Assembly: GCA_949948735.1 (NCBI GenBank)
Contig: CATLGV010000018.1
Span: 1 to 64,000, forward strand
Length of the DNA stretch: 64,000 bases
Source: an uncultured Lachnospiraceae bacterium
GTDB lineage: Bacteria; Bacillota; Clostridia; Lachnospirales; Lachnospiraceae
Direction: 5' to 3'
Position numbers and translations under genes: made by a program
Shown: positions 25,201 through 33,722 of the stretch, one piece after another
How the letters are laid out: each line of letters starts with the position of its first letter
Numbering within the stretch: the first letter of the stretch is position 1
Notes under the pieces: generated by a model
Database searches by the model: none
What the model was told of the DNA's origin: nothing
Seen by the model: the letters and a program-made list of their open reading frames with translations, nothing else

Positions 25201-27344
25201 CGGGAAATACAACAGAGGGCTGGACCAGAGGGATTGTTGTGGATGACAGGCCGCCGGCGGGGATGCGGCAGCAGGAGCTGATTGTCGAACCCCAAGGGGC
25301 GAATGCAAACGGCTTTTATAACAGGGATATCGAAGTAAAAATAGCGGTGAAGGATGTGCCTGACAACGGCTGCGCGGGATTGATGCGGGTTGCCTGTGCA
25401 GTCGGGGCAGACCTGCCGGATGCTGCGGCCGACAGGGAGCTTTTCGCTTTTACAAAGGAGCTTCCGACGCAGGAGGAGCTCTGTGCGGCGTCACAATATG
25501 AAGTGCTGCAGGTCATCGACGCAAAGGCAAATGAAAGCAATCAGACGTTTTTCAGCGTGACGGCGCTAGATCGCTGCGGGAATACCGCTACGACGAGGCA
25601 GGCGCTCAAAATCGATGTGACAAGACCGGAAATAACAATCGAATTCGACAATTGTCATGCCCAAAACGGCAGCTATTATAATGCGCCGAGAACGGCGCTG
25701 ATCTGTGTGCGCGAGGTAAATTTTGACTCGTCGCTGGTAACGGTAACCGTTACCCGGAACGGTCAGGAGATTGCGCCTGCGCCTTTGAAATGGGAAAGCA
25801 GGGGAGATGAGCACTACGCAAGCCTGCCTTTCACGGAGGACGGAGACTATATGCTTTCTGTCAGGTGTACGGATTTGGCGGATAATGTGTCGGAGGAGGT
25901 GTCGGTGTCACCCTTTACGATAGACAGGACAAAGCCCGCGGCGTCGGTCCGGCTTATGGGAAATGACACAAATGTTGTAAATTCGGATTATTTTCATGCG
26001 AAGGTGACAGCGGTGATAACGGTTATGGAGCACAATTTTAATCCTGCGGCTGTTGACATAAAGACGGATGTGGGTGTAAGAACGGGCACGTGGCACACGC
26101 AGGGGGATGCGCATACCCTGGAGATGGTCTTTGAGGGGGATGGGCGTCATATGCTGACAGTGGAGGCTGCGGATCTGGCGGGGAATCGGACGGAGTCGGC
26201 GGAGTCTGTCACATTTGTGATTGATACGGCGCCGCCGGAGATTGTCATCTCGGGTGTTGCGGACGAATCCGCAAACGCCGGGGAAGTGCTTCCCGTGATA
26301 ACGGTTCGGGACGCCAATCTGGAGCAAGGGGATATTTCAATAGAGGCGGCTACTGGCAGCGGGAGGCGCGTGCCGCTGCAGGGGGTATGGTCGTCTGCCC
26401 GGGAAGGCAAAACGGTGGAATATGTATGCGCTTTGCCGGAGATGACAAATCAGGAGGATGACATTTATTATCTGACGGTGGAAGCCGCTGACAGGGCAGA
26501 AAATAAAGCGTCCCGCGGAATCCGCTTTTCATTGAACCGCAGAGGCTCCGCGTACGACCTGTCGGCGCTTTTTCCTGTGATGGATGCATACTATAACCGC
26601 TATGAGACGCTTGGCGACATAAAAATTACGGAGATGAATGTGGATGTAGTGGAGGAATGCCGTTTTTACTTATCAAGAAACGGGGAAATGCTGCCGCAGG
26701 TTATACTTTCGGAGGCGGCGCAGAGCGGTTCGGAGCGGCTGGGGTATACCTATGTCTATACGCTTGCGCGCGAAAACTTTGCGCAGGAAGGCGTTTATCG
26801 TCTCGGTATTTATTCAAGAGACCGCGCGGGAAACGAGGTGAACAATACGCTTGAGGCAAACGGGGAGGCAGTTGCCTTTGTTATTGACAATACGCCCCCC
26901 GGCGTTTTGATTGACGGGGCGTCGTCGGGGATGCTGTATGATACGGCGGCGCATACGGTCCGCGTTATGGTGACGGATAATTTTGCGCTTGATAAAGCGG
27001 AGTTCATGCTGGTCAATAAAGCCGGAGAGACGCTGCAGCGCTGGGATTATTTTGAGCTTGCGCAGGACGAGGACGGGGTTGCAGCGCTTACGATACCCGA
27101 ATGCGCACAGGAACTGTCTCTTTTATTCCGCGCACAGGACGCTGCCGGAAATGAAACGGCGGCAATGCGCGGCTCCGACGCGGCGCCGTCCGATTTTCTG
27201 GTAACTACGGACAAATGGATACAGATAATCAAAATGCCCGCAAAAACAATGCTCGGCCGGCTGTCGGCGGGCGCGGCCGTCACAGGGGTGATTGCGCTTT
27301 TTCCGGCCTTTGTGTTATACTGTAAAAAGTATAAACCGAAATAA
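22275..27344 (+). CDS. Very large cell-surface protein with Ig-like repeats
   Basis: This 1689-residue exported protein starts with a signal peptide (MKKITRR, a hydrophobic core, then a likely cut near VRAQS). A Pro/Glu/Asp-rich stalk with four 11-residue repeats follows. From about residue 510 onward there are at least eight beta-rich modules bounded by the motif (I/V)D-x-T-x-P or close variants (for example DTTAPVIS, DDTAPTVR, DVTRPEIT, DRTKPAAS, DTAPPEIV, DNTPPGVL), typical of bacterial Ig-like domains. The end is a membrane helix (TGVIALFPAFVLY) plus KKYKPK. There is no LPXTG motif, so it seems anchored by that helix. It may be an adhesin or carbohydrate-binding surface protein; the ligand is unknown. 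Confidence 0.85.
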   Translation: MKKITRRLLAGGLLMAAWLALLLNQGPQIVRAQSGYTRMRTGLHAAETGQSLPAAAEEETVQEQTAGEPDTEEKLPGEAQTAQDLDLHTGKKLPEKKPAEPDTDIGEEPEEPDTDIGEEPAEPDMDIGEEPEESDADVGEEPGAEAEAVQPEKQRIVRPEQPQLFVEMALDAPERVRMYDQLPISVRLTCDGRDYTHRILDNEHSASIDFVIKSRDKEVRINSKALDRETGTAHQYNIPIDKEHFNSFLPGEVYTVCALLYFEEEACGGYVPYRCEPETIQVTLSERTAAITVSGCEESYDYRACFGADKPIRLQMDIRDSTDADDPDKAVLPAEISRIRFVADGYDDSVINVGSDNCTPAYNSMGIHIRGVGTTSITVHAVGSAAYAAAAEEIRIVVRNSPLLEEDFVIRHTPEGSRQPVDYCFDEWEALLAAQRGWVNGAVTIALSDEGRKYYNALAEQGQSGRKSDTIVIEEGALRRYCFWAEHTGRNASTREAENGTREFTAGIDTTAPVISGVTVDERYFAPTKTETRQYYAQDFVLCGSVSDIGSGVKAIEYTTDYDVRKKEPEWLPIEAAAYTGGRASFCITLGNGTYHAIAVRAWDYAGNVSDLYFVKNEEDAFISIIVDDTAPTVRVQAFADGAPYTGEGGNWTNAGVSYRLSGSGLAGVYQYEYAYESIGAVLSGDLQPGDMHEWETLVPDAGGEGRLRVGFAQRENRNGYYYFQAVSKSGVKSDAPVSARILLQQSLAELKEHVQTPAKSGRKGEWYNKASGVPVIRFVYPEYDSGVHSGEYAAPITLHYKLWVQEETGAVLLRQEGKAEIGVTQTQRRNEDGFAVTEENLEKHCIRFGYDSASGYAQDGIYTLEYWIDDRAGNTSERRRYIYKIDTHEPSGLTVAVDGAAMEVDSASPIVYERFYAGGVTGSASAEYGISGRASIKVIRAEKIGDWDGTQEEGGRFEIAPCTRCFLYVIAEDGAGNTTEGWTRGIVVDDRPPAGMRQQELIVEPQGANANGFYNRDIEVKIAVKDVPDNGCAGLMRVACAVGADLPDAAADRELFAFTKELPTQEELCAASQYEVLQVIDAKANESNQTFFSVTALDRCGNTATTRQALKIDVTRPEITIEFDNCHAQNGSYYNAPRTALICVREVNFDSSLVTVTVTRNGQEIAPAPLKWESRGDEHYASLPFTEDGDYMLSVRCTDLADNVSEEVSVSPFTIDRTKPAASVRLMGNDTNVVNSDYFHAKVTAVITVMEHNFNPAAVDIKTDVGVRTGTWHTQGDAHTLEMVFEGDGRHMLTVEAADLAGNRTESAESVTFVIDTAPPEIVISGVADESANAGEVLPVITVRDANLEQGDISIEAATGSGRRVPLQGVWSSAREGKTVEYVCALPEMTNQEDDIYYLTVEAADRAENKASRGIRFSLNRRGSAYDLSALFPVMDAYYNRYETLGDIKITEMNVDVVEECRFYLSRNGEMLPQVILSEAAQSGSERLGYTYVYTLARENFAQEGVYRLGIYSRDRAGNEVNNTLEANGEAVAFVIDNTPPGVLIDGASSGMLYDTAAHTVRVMVTDNFALDKAEFMLVNKAGETLQRWDYFELAQDEDGVAALTIPECAQELSLLFRAQDAAGNETAAMRGSDAAPSDFLVTTDKWIQIIKMPAKTMLGRLSAGAAVTGVIALFPAFVLYCKKYKPK
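22572..22703 (+). repeat. Four tandem 33-base repeats in the surface protein gene
   Basis: Four consecutive units encode EPDTDIGEEPE, EPDTDIGEEPA, EPDMDIGEEPE and ESDADVGEEPG. They form an acidic Pro-rich stalk just after the signal peptide. The units stay close at DNA level and could vary in number between strains by slippage. Confidence 0.9.
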
Positions 27345-27360
27345 AGGAGACGGTGGCAGC

Positions 27361-27945
27361 ATGCCGACAGTGCTTTTTGTAAACGCGTGTATACGCGGAA
27401 AGGATTCAAGGACGCTGGCGCTTGGCGAGAGGCTTTTGGCGCAGATAAGGGAAGCAAATAATAAGGATATGGCGTTTCAGATAGAAGAGATTCGGCTGTC
27501 CACGGAGAACCTCATACCGCTCAACTATGAACGGCTGCAGCGGCGGGAGGAGCTTCTTGCGGGCGGCCAGTATCAGGATACGATGTTCGATTACGCCAAT
27601 GCCGTGGCGTATGCGGATATGATCGTCGTTGCAGCGCCCTGTTGGAACATGTCTTTTCCTGCAGCTTTGCAGATATTTTTTGAGGCGGCCAGCGTTGAGG
27701 GGATTACCTATGCCCGCGAGGCGGACGGGACGACCAGAGGACTTTGCCGGGCCGAAAACATGTATTATGTGACGACGAACGGCTATGGAGATACCCGCGG
27801 GCTGGGAGCGGATTATGTGGATGCGCTGCGCAGGCTGTATGGCATCAGGGAGCTGCATGTCGTCAGCGCCGGGGGACTGGATATGGAGGGCGCGGATGTG
27901 CGCGCGATTCTGGAGGAAACAGCTTTCAAACGGAGGGGCATATGA
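27361..27945 (+). CDS. NAD(P)H-dependent flavodoxin-fold oxidoreductase (AzoR-like)
   Basis: The 194-residue protein matches the FMN-dependent NADH-azoreductase/quinone reductase group: VLFVNACIRGKDSRT at the FMN phosphate site, VVAAPCWNMSFPAALQIFF, and VTTNGYGDTRG. Such enzymes reduce quinones or azo compounds by two electrons; the natural substrate is unknown. ATG 27361 is chosen because AAAGGAG at 27343-27349 precedes it; a longer frame lies inside the previous gene. The stop overlaps the next gene's start (ATGA at 27942-27945), so it is coupled to the ABC exporter. Confidence 0.88.
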   Translation: MPTVLFVNACIRGKDSRTLALGERLLAQIREANNKDMAFQIEEIRLSTENLIPLNYERLQRREELLAGGQYQDTMFDYANAVAYADMIVVAAPCWNMSFPAALQIFFEAASVEGITYAREADGTTRGLCRAENMYYVTTNGYGDTRGLGADYVDALRRLYGIRELHVVSAGGLDMEGADVRAILEETAFKRRGI

Positions 27946-29651
27946 AAAAGGTGATACGGTTTTACCTAAGGCCCTATTACGGGAGAATGACGATAGGCTT
28001 TATCATTAAATTTGTCGGCACGATTATGGATCTGTGCCTGCCGTGGATTTTGGCGTATATGATTGATACGGTTATTCCGCGGGGGGCAAAGGACCGGATT
28101 TATTTGTGGGGACTGGTGATGCTGGTCTGTTCCGTGCTGGCGTTTACATTGAATGTGCTGGCTAACCGCATGGCGTCCAAGGTCGCGCGCGATACGACGG
28201 AGGCGGTGCGCCATGACCTGTTTGAAAAAATTATGTGGCTTTCCAATGCGAGAACGGACGCGTTCACAAAGCCCTCGCTGATTTCCCGGCTTACGACGGA
28301 CACCTATAATGTACATCAGATGCTCGGCCGGGTGCAGCGGCTTGGCGTTCGTGCGCCGATTCTGGTAATCGGGGGCGTGCTGGTCACGCTGACGCTTGAT
28401 CCGGTGCTGACGCTGGTGCTGGTATCCGTCATGCCTTTGACGGCTTTCATTACCTACTATTTTTCGAAAAAGAGCATTCCGATGTACAGCGCGCTGCAGG
28501 AGGCGGTGGATCGTTTTGTCCGGCTGATTCGGGAGGATATTGCGGGGATACGGGTGATTAAGGCGCTGTCTAAGACCGCTTATGAAAAGGAGCGCTATGA
28601 TGCGCTCAACCGGGAGGTAGTCGCAAAGGAGAAGCGCGCAGGCATCACAATGGCGGTTGTGAACCCCTCTATGAATTTGTTTTTGAACCTGGGGCTTGTG
28701 CTGGTAGTGCTTGTCGGAGCGCTCCGTGTAAACAGAGGCTTGTCCGAGGTCGGAAAAATACTTGCTTTTCTTACATACTTTACGATAATCCTGAATGCGA
28801 TGATGAATATCTCCAAAATGTTTGTCATTATCTCGAAAGCAGTGGCCTCCGCAGACCGTATTATGGAGATCATTGATGTGCCCAGGGAGCTGCTGGTGGA
28901 GACCTGCGGCCGGCAGCTGCGGGAGGGCGCTTACATCCGTTTTGAAGACGTGACCTTTTCCTATAATAAAACGACGCCCAATCTGAGCAACATCAGCTTT
29001 TCCCTGCAAAAGGGAGAAACGCTGGGAATTATCGGGGCGACCGGCGCCGGCAAAAGTACGCTGGCGGCGCTTTTGATGCGGTTCTATGACGCGGATTCGG
29101 GCGCCATATACATAGAGGGAAAGGATATTCGATCTATTCCGGTAGAGGCGCTCAGGACAAAGTTTGGCGTAGTTTTCCAGAATGATACGCTTTTTGACGC
29201 TTCTATCACGGAAAATGTGCGTCTGGGGCGGGAGCTGACGGATGCGGACATTCGGGAAGCGGTCACCCATGCGAAGGCAAAGGAATTTGTCGAGGAGGCA
29301 GGACGGGGCTATGAGGATCGTGTGAATATCCGCGGGGCAAACCTGAGCGGCGGACAGAAGCAGCGTATTTTGATTGCGCGCGCGCTGGCCGCGCGTCCCG
29401 ACATCCTGATTCTGGACGATTCATCGAGCGCGCTCGATTATAAGACAGATGCCGCGCTGCGCCGCGCACTTTCGGAGCATTACGCGGACACGACGAAAAT
29501 CATCATTGCACAGCGTGTCAGCTCGATTATGCATGCGGATTCCATTATGGTGCTTGACGAAGGACAGATGATCGGATACGGCGTCCATGAGGAGCTGCTG
29601 GAGAAGTGCGCGGTCTATCGGGAAATCAGGGATTCGCAGATGCAGGCATAA
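27942..29651 (+). CDS. ABC exporter half-transporter with degenerate ATP site
   Basis: This 569-residue protein has six membrane helices followed by an ATPase domain: Walker A GATGAGKST, signature LSGGQKQR, Walker B ILILDDSSSALD. The residue after the Walker B Asp is Asp rather than the catalytic Glu, a mark of the degenerate half of heterodimeric exporters such as BmrC/LmrC. The next gene supplies the partner with a normal Glu but an unusual signature. Start ATG 27942 follows GGAGGGG and overlaps the preceding stop codon. The likely role is drug or lipid export from the cytoplasmic membrane. Confidence 0.93.
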   Translation: MKKVIRFYLRPYYGRMTIGFIIKFVGTIMDLCLPWILAYMIDTVIPRGAKDRIYLWGLVMLVCSVLAFTLNVLANRMASKVARDTTEAVRHDLFEKIMWLSNARTDAFTKPSLISRLTTDTYNVHQMLGRVQRLGVRAPILVIGGVLVTLTLDPVLTLVLVSVMPLTAFITYYFSKKSIPMYSALQEAVDRFVRLIREDIAGIRVIKALSKTAYEKERYDALNREVVAKEKRAGITMAVVNPSMNLFLNLGLVLVVLVGALRVNRGLSEVGKILAFLTYFTIILNAMMNISKMFVIISKAVASADRIMEIIDVPRELLVETCGRQLREGAYIRFEDVTFSYNKTTPNLSNISFSLQKGETLGIIGATGAGKSTLAALLMRFYDADSGAIYIEGKDIRSIPVEALRTKFGVVFQNDTLFDASITENVRLGRELTDADIREAVTHAKAKEFVEEAGRGYEDRVNIRGANLSGGQKQRILIARALAARPDILILDDSSSALDYKTDAALRRALSEHYADTTKIIIAQRVSSIMHADSIMVLDEGQMIGYGVHEELLEKCAVYREIRDSQMQA

Positions 29652-29708
29652 GATAATACTTGATAAAGCGCAGACGGCAGACGGCCGGGAACGGAGGGGA
29701 TAGGCGCT

Positions 29709-31478
29709 ATGGCGGAGGGAAATAAAAAGTATGAAAGGCCTAAAAACCGCAGGGGGACAATACTGCGGCTGGGCGCCTATATGCTGCGGTATAAGCTGTG
29801 GCTGCTGCTTGCGCTTGCCATGACGGTCGCAGGCAATCTGCTGGCATTGGTAGGGCCGATGCTTTCCGGATACGCGATTGACGCTATTGAGCCCGGCGTG
29901 GGACGGGTGGATTTTGACCGCGTATTTTATTACGCCGGGCTTATGATACTATTCTATGTCGGGTCGTCGCTGCTGTCTTATGCGCTCGCTGTGCTGATGA
30001 TTTATATCAGCCGCAGGGTGGTCTATCAAATGCGCAGGGATGTGTTTGACCATCTGATGGAGCTGCCGGTGGAATATTTTGACACGCATCAGACGGGGGA
30101 CGTTATCAGCCGCATCTCCTATGACATCGATACGGTAAATACGTCCCTGTCAAACGATTTGATTCAGATACTTACAACTGTGATCACGGTAGCGGGTGCG
30201 ATTGGCATGATGATAGCGATATCGCCGCAGCTTGTATTGACCTTTGCGGTGACGGTGCCGCTCTCGATGATTCTGACAAAATTCATTACGGGAAAGACGC
30301 GGCCGCTATTTCGTCTGCGCTCCAAAAAGCTTGGGGAGCTGAACGGATTTGTCGAGGAAATGATATCGGGGCAGAAAACGCTCAAGGCTTATTATCAGGA
30401 GCGCAGCACAATCGCAAAATTTGACGTGAAAAACGAGGAGGCCGTGGAGGCGTATTACCGGGCGGAATACTACGGAAGCGTGGTAGGCCCCGCCGTCAAC
30501 TTTGTCAACAATTTGTCGCTTGCGCTGGTAAGCATTTTCGGCGCGCTGCTGTTTCTGGCGGGGCAGATGACAATCGGCAGTATTTCCTCCTTTATCCTGT
30601 ACTCAAGGAAATTTTCGGGGCCGATCAACGAGGCCGCCAATATTATGAGCGAGCTGCAGTCGGCGCTTGCCGCTGCGGAGCGTGTCTTCAATATGATAGA
30701 TGAGCTGCCGGAGGCGGCCGACGCTGCGGACGCGGCAGTTCTGTCGGACGCGGCGGGGGAGGTGCGGCTTGAGAATGTACGCTTTGGCTATACGCCGGAA
30801 AAGATTATTATTCAGTCGCTCAATCTTTATGCGCCTCCCGGGAAGCTGGTGGCGATTGTAGGGCCTACGGGCGCGGGAAAAACAACGCTGATTAATCTGC
30901 TGATGCGATTCTACGATGTGCAGGGCGGATATATTGAAGTGGACGGCCGCCGGATAGAGACGATCACGCGCGCAAGTCTGAGAAAGGCATACGCGATGGT
31001 ATTGCAGGATACATGGCTGTTTCACGGGACGATTTTTGAGAATATTGCATACGGGAAGGCAGACGCAGCGCTGGAGGAGGTAATGGCAGCGGCGAAGGCC
31101 GCAAAGATTCACGGCTATATAGAGCGTCTGCCGCAGGGATATGACACGGTGCTGACGGATGACGGGACCAATATTTCAAAGGGGCAGAAGCAGCTTTTGA
31201 CGATCGCGCGGGCGATGCTCCTGGATGCGCATATGCTGATTTTGGATGAGGCGACCTCCAATGTGGATACGATGACGGAGCAGCGGATTCAGCAGGCGAT
31301 GCGCAGATTGATGGAGGGGAAGACCTGCTTTGTGATTGCGCACCGGCTCTCGACAATCCGCAATGCGGATGTGATTTTGGTGGTCGATCACGGGGAGATT
31401 GTGGAACAGGGGACGCACAAAGAGCTGATGGAGAAGAAAGGCTTCTACCACCAGCTCTATAGAGCGCAATTTGAATAG
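29709..31478 (+). CDS. ABC exporter half-transporter, partner subunit
   Basis: The 589-residue partner has six membrane helices and an ATPase domain with Walker A GPTGAGKTT, Walker B MLILDEATSNVD with the catalytic Glu, and the H-loop IAHRLST. Its signature reads ISKGQKQ instead of LSGGQ. Together with the Glu-to-Asp change in the previous gene, this gives one canonical and one degenerate ATP site, as expected for a BmrCD/LmrCD-type heterodimer. GGAGGGGATAGGCGCT precedes ATG 29709. It lies 57 bases after its partner. Confidence 0.94.
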   Translation: MAEGNKKYERPKNRRGTILRLGAYMLRYKLWLLLALAMTVAGNLLALVGPMLSGYAIDAIEPGVGRVDFDRVFYYAGLMILFYVGSSLLSYALAVLMIYISRRVVYQMRRDVFDHLMELPVEYFDTHQTGDVISRISYDIDTVNTSLSNDLIQILTTVITVAGAIGMMIAISPQLVLTFAVTVPLSMILTKFITGKTRPLFRLRSKKLGELNGFVEEMISGQKTLKAYYQERSTIAKFDVKNEEAVEAYYRAEYYGSVVGPAVNFVNNLSLALVSIFGALLFLAGQMTIGSISSFILYSRKFSGPINEAANIMSELQSALAAAERVFNMIDELPEAADAADAAVLSDAAGEVRLENVRFGYTPEKIIIQSLNLYAPPGKLVAIVGPTGAGKTTLINLLMRFYDVQGGYIEVDGRRIETITRASLRKAYAMVLQDTWLFHGTIFENIAYGKADAALEEVMAAAKAAKIHGYIERLPQGYDTVLTDDGTNISKGQKQLLTIARAMLLDAHMLILDEATSNVDTMTEQRIQQAMRRLMEGKTCFVIAHRLSTIRNADVILVVDHGEIVEQGTHKELMEKKGFYHQLYRAQFE

Positions 31479-31485
31479 GGATAAT

Positions 31486-32703
31486 TTACTTATATAACTG
31501 CATCAGATAGTCGATAACGACGTTTTTGATTTCGCTCTGTGCCATGTAAGCGTCTCCGTACAGCGCCTGGGTCTGGGTTACATAGTCTGCGCCGTTTTCC
31601 TCCGTCATCTCTGCAAGGACCGCTTCCATGTCGATGGAAAGACCGGCTTTCTCATAGATAGCCTGATATACCATCAGGGTTTTCAGCGTATCCTGTGCCC
31701 GCTGTGTCAGGGCCTTTTCGTACGAAAGCTCGTCCTTTGCGCCTGCCGCTTCCCATGCGGTATTGTACGAGACGCCATATGCGCCCAGCATTTGGTTATA
31801 ATAAGCCATCATGGTTTCGTCATCGAATTTCGTGAGAGACTTCATAATCTTCAGATAGCTCTTAGGGTAGGCGTTCACTGTGGAATTCTCCATAATGTAA
31901 TTCGTAAGATACTCCTGCAGATGCTTTTCGTAGAATTTGTTCTCCACCTTCGCGCGGTACTCGGCCGCCGTGGAAACACCCTCTGTTTCCGCAAGACTCT
32001 CCGCTACAAAGGCGTCTGTAAGCTCGGGCGTAACATAAATGCCGTTTATGGTGACCGCAAAGCTGGCTTCCTTGCCGGCAAGCTCCGCGTTGGTATAGCC
32101 TTCGGGAAAGGTTGCCAGTACGGTAAGTGCTTCGCCCGGCGCATGGCCGATCAGCTGCTGCTCAAAGTCGTCAATAAAGGTGCCGGAGCCGATGATCAGC
32201 GTGTATCCGGCGCCGTTGCTGTTTCCGCCCTCAAATTCAACGCCGTCTATGGATCCGACATAATCAATATTGATCTGGTCTCCGTCGGCAATCTTCAGGT
32301 CCGGTTCTGTTTTGAGCGCCGTGTGCGCGTTGAGGGTTGCGTCAATATCCGCGTCTACCTCCTCCGCCGTCGCGGCAACCTCCTCGGCCGGCACAGGAAT
32401 ATTTTCGTAATCCGCCAGTGTGAGCGAGGACAATACGTCGACGCCTTCAATCTTACCGTCGGCGGTGAGGCCGGCGCTGTAATCGCTGTTTACCGCGGTG
32501 CGGACAGCCATCAGATAAATCTGCTTTCCCGCGAAAAACGCAATCACCAGTAAAACTGCCGCAAGGGCGGTGAAGCCGCTTATCCTTGCAATGCGCTGCG
32601 CACGTTTTTTCTGTGCGACCTCTTTTTTGCGCTCCTCGCGCTTTGCTTTGCTCCTGCTGATGCCCGTATCGTCATTAGCGCCTGTGTTTTTATTCTTTTT
32701 CAT
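31486..32703 (-). CDS. Membrane-anchored FKBP/trigger-factor-like foldase
   Basis: The 405-residue protein has a basic cytoplasmic N-tail, one membrane helix (ISGFTALAAVLLVIAFFAG), an FKBP-type isomerase domain (DQINIDYVGSIDGVEFEGG, IGSGTFIDDFEQQLIGH) and a helical C-terminal domain like that of trigger factor. It probably helps exported proteins fold at the outer face of the membrane. ATG 32703 is chosen because AAGGAAGGA is six bases upstream; the frame extends 45 bases further without support. It converges on the ABC exporter genes with only seven bases between stops. Confidence 0.88.
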   Translation of the reverse strand: MKKNKNTGANDDTGISRSKAKREERKKEVAQKKRAQRIARISGFTALAAVLLVIAFFAGKQIYLMAVRTAVNSDYSAGLTADGKIEGVDVLSSLTLADYENIPVPAEEVAATAEEVDADIDATLNAHTALKTEPDLKIADGDQINIDYVGSIDGVEFEGGNSNGAGYTLIIGSGTFIDDFEQQLIGHAPGEALTVLATFPEGYTNAELAGKEASFAVTINGIYVTPELTDAFVAESLAETEGVSTAAEYRAKVENKFYEKHLQEYLTNYIMENSTVNAYPKSYLKIMKSLTKFDDETMMAYYNQMLGAYGVSYNTAWEAAGAKDELSYEKALTQRAQDTLKTLMVYQAIYEKAGLSIDMEAVLAEMTEENGADYVTQTQALYGDAYMAQSEIKNVVIDYLMQLYK

Positions 32704-32848
32704 TGAAAATCCTTCCTTTTCCATATTTTCCGTATTAAAAACTCCCATTGCCTAATTTAACATAGTTTTATAAAAAAATAAATAGCTGGGACGGATTTCA
32801 CAAAGTTTTCAAAGTTTTCCGGCGGCGGGAGATGGCAGGATGCGGGAC

Positions 32849-32878
32849 TTGACAATATACAGGCGGTCAGAATATAAT
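32849..32878 (+). promoter_or_regulatory. Near-consensus SigA promoter
   Basis: TTGACA (32849-32854) and TATAAT (32873-32878) are both perfect, 18 bases apart. The promoter lies inside the longer open frame that begins at 32840, so the downstream start at 32945 must be the real one. Confidence 0.8.
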
Positions 32879-32944
32879 CTTTTTATAGGTGCTTTGTACA
32901 AACGCTTTAATGCCGCAGCGATTTGCGGGCGAATGGAGGTTAAA

Positions 32945-33340
32945 ATGAACGTAGATGATATTCCGGTACCGTCGGCAGCGGCAATCAGGGTGAGCAAGGA
33001 AGGAAAATCAGCCGTATTTTACACGACGATTATCCAGAAGACGGACAATAAATATATCTATGCAATGCCGGTACATATTGATAAGAAGCTGGTCAATTTT
33101 GAGGCGAAAGGGTGTCTGAAGGAGTTGAATATCGAGTTTGCACCGTTTGAGTTTTATGCGTGGAGAAATATTTCCATAATTAAATTTGTCGAGGCGGGAA
33201 GGACATACTTAAGAATCAAGACGACAACCCCGGGTGTAAAGTCCATGCCATGGCCGGATAAGGCGCTGTCTGCCAGGAAGGAAAAGCGCAAGGAGGTGCT
33301 TGAGGACGCATATATAGCAGAGGAAGGAATGCAGGGATGA
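32945..33340 (+). CDS. Unknown 131-residue protein, possible PilZN-like fold
   Basis: I do not recognise this protein with confidence. It is soluble, with a beta-rich pattern (IRVSKEGKSAVFYTTI, YIYAMPVHIDKKLVNFE, TYLRIKTTTPGVKSM) that recalls the N-terminal domain of YcgR-type c-di-GMP proteins, and a charged helical tail. No RxxxR c-di-GMP-binding motif follows. GGAGG eight bases before ATG 32945 and the strong promoter at 32849 fix the start. The stop overlaps the lipoprotein start (ATGA), so the two are made together. Confidence 0.6.
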   Translation: MNVDDIPVPSAAAIRVSKEGKSAVFYTTIIQKTDNKYIYAMPVHIDKKLVNFEAKGCLKELNIEFAPFEFYAWRNISIIKFVEAGRTYLRIKTTTPGVKSMPWPDKALSARKEKRKEVLEDAYIAEEGMQG

Positions 33341-33684
33341 GAAGATTGTTTTTGGCGGCGGCAGCCTGCGCATGGGCGCTTGCGGGCTGTTCCGCGGAGT
33401 TTGGGGAGGGCAGCGAGCTGGCAGAGGGGCTCAAAGACGCTTTTACCCAGGAGGTAAAGGCATTTTTCGAGAATAGCGACCTGAGTGATACATTGGGAAT
33501 CAGTAAAGAGACGCAGGCGCAGATTGAGGAGTCCCTGCGCAGCTATATTGACAATTATGAGCTGGATGAGGAAGGCCTGAATGAGGCAAAGGCCGCCGTG
33601 AATGAAGTTCTTGAGAATGCGAAGGGGCTTTCAGCGGAGGAAATTGAGAATAAGCTTTCCCAGATTTTTGAAAAGCAGGAGTAA
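33337..33684 (+). CDS. Small lipoprotein of unknown function
   Basis: The 115-residue product begins with a lipoprotein signal (MRRLF, hydrophobic core, lipobox ALAGC), giving a lipid-anchored Cys at residue 18. The mature part is acidic and predicted to be almost entirely helical (for example IEESLRSYIDNYELDEE, AAVNEVLENAKGLSAEE). No family is recognised. It is translationally coupled to the unknown gene upstream and followed by a strong terminator, forming a two-gene operon. Confidence 0.75.
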   Translation: MRRLFLAAAACAWALAGCSAEFGEGSELAEGLKDAFTQEVKAFFENSDLSDTLGISKETQAQIEESLRSYIDNYELDEEGLNEAKAAVNEVLENAKGLSAEEIENKLSQIFEKQE

Positions 33685-33690
33685 AATAAT

Positions 33691-33717
33691 AAAACGCAGG
33701 CTGTCGGCCTGCGTTTT
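33691..33717. terminator. Bidirectional terminator between the lipoprotein and HD-GYP genes
   Basis: A perfect 11-bp stem (33691-33701 with 33707-33717) and loop TGTCG carry A residues at the left and T residues at the right. It serves the plus-strand operon and the convergent HD-GYP gene. Confidence 0.8.
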
Positions 33718-33722
33718 GGATT

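Noticed and set aside
27966-29270. 434-codon minus-strand open frame opposite the ABC exporter gene
   Set aside because: It is a shadow of the plus-strand gene, which has clear ABC motifs; the minus frame is His/Arg/Gln-rich without a recognisable domain or ribosome binding site.
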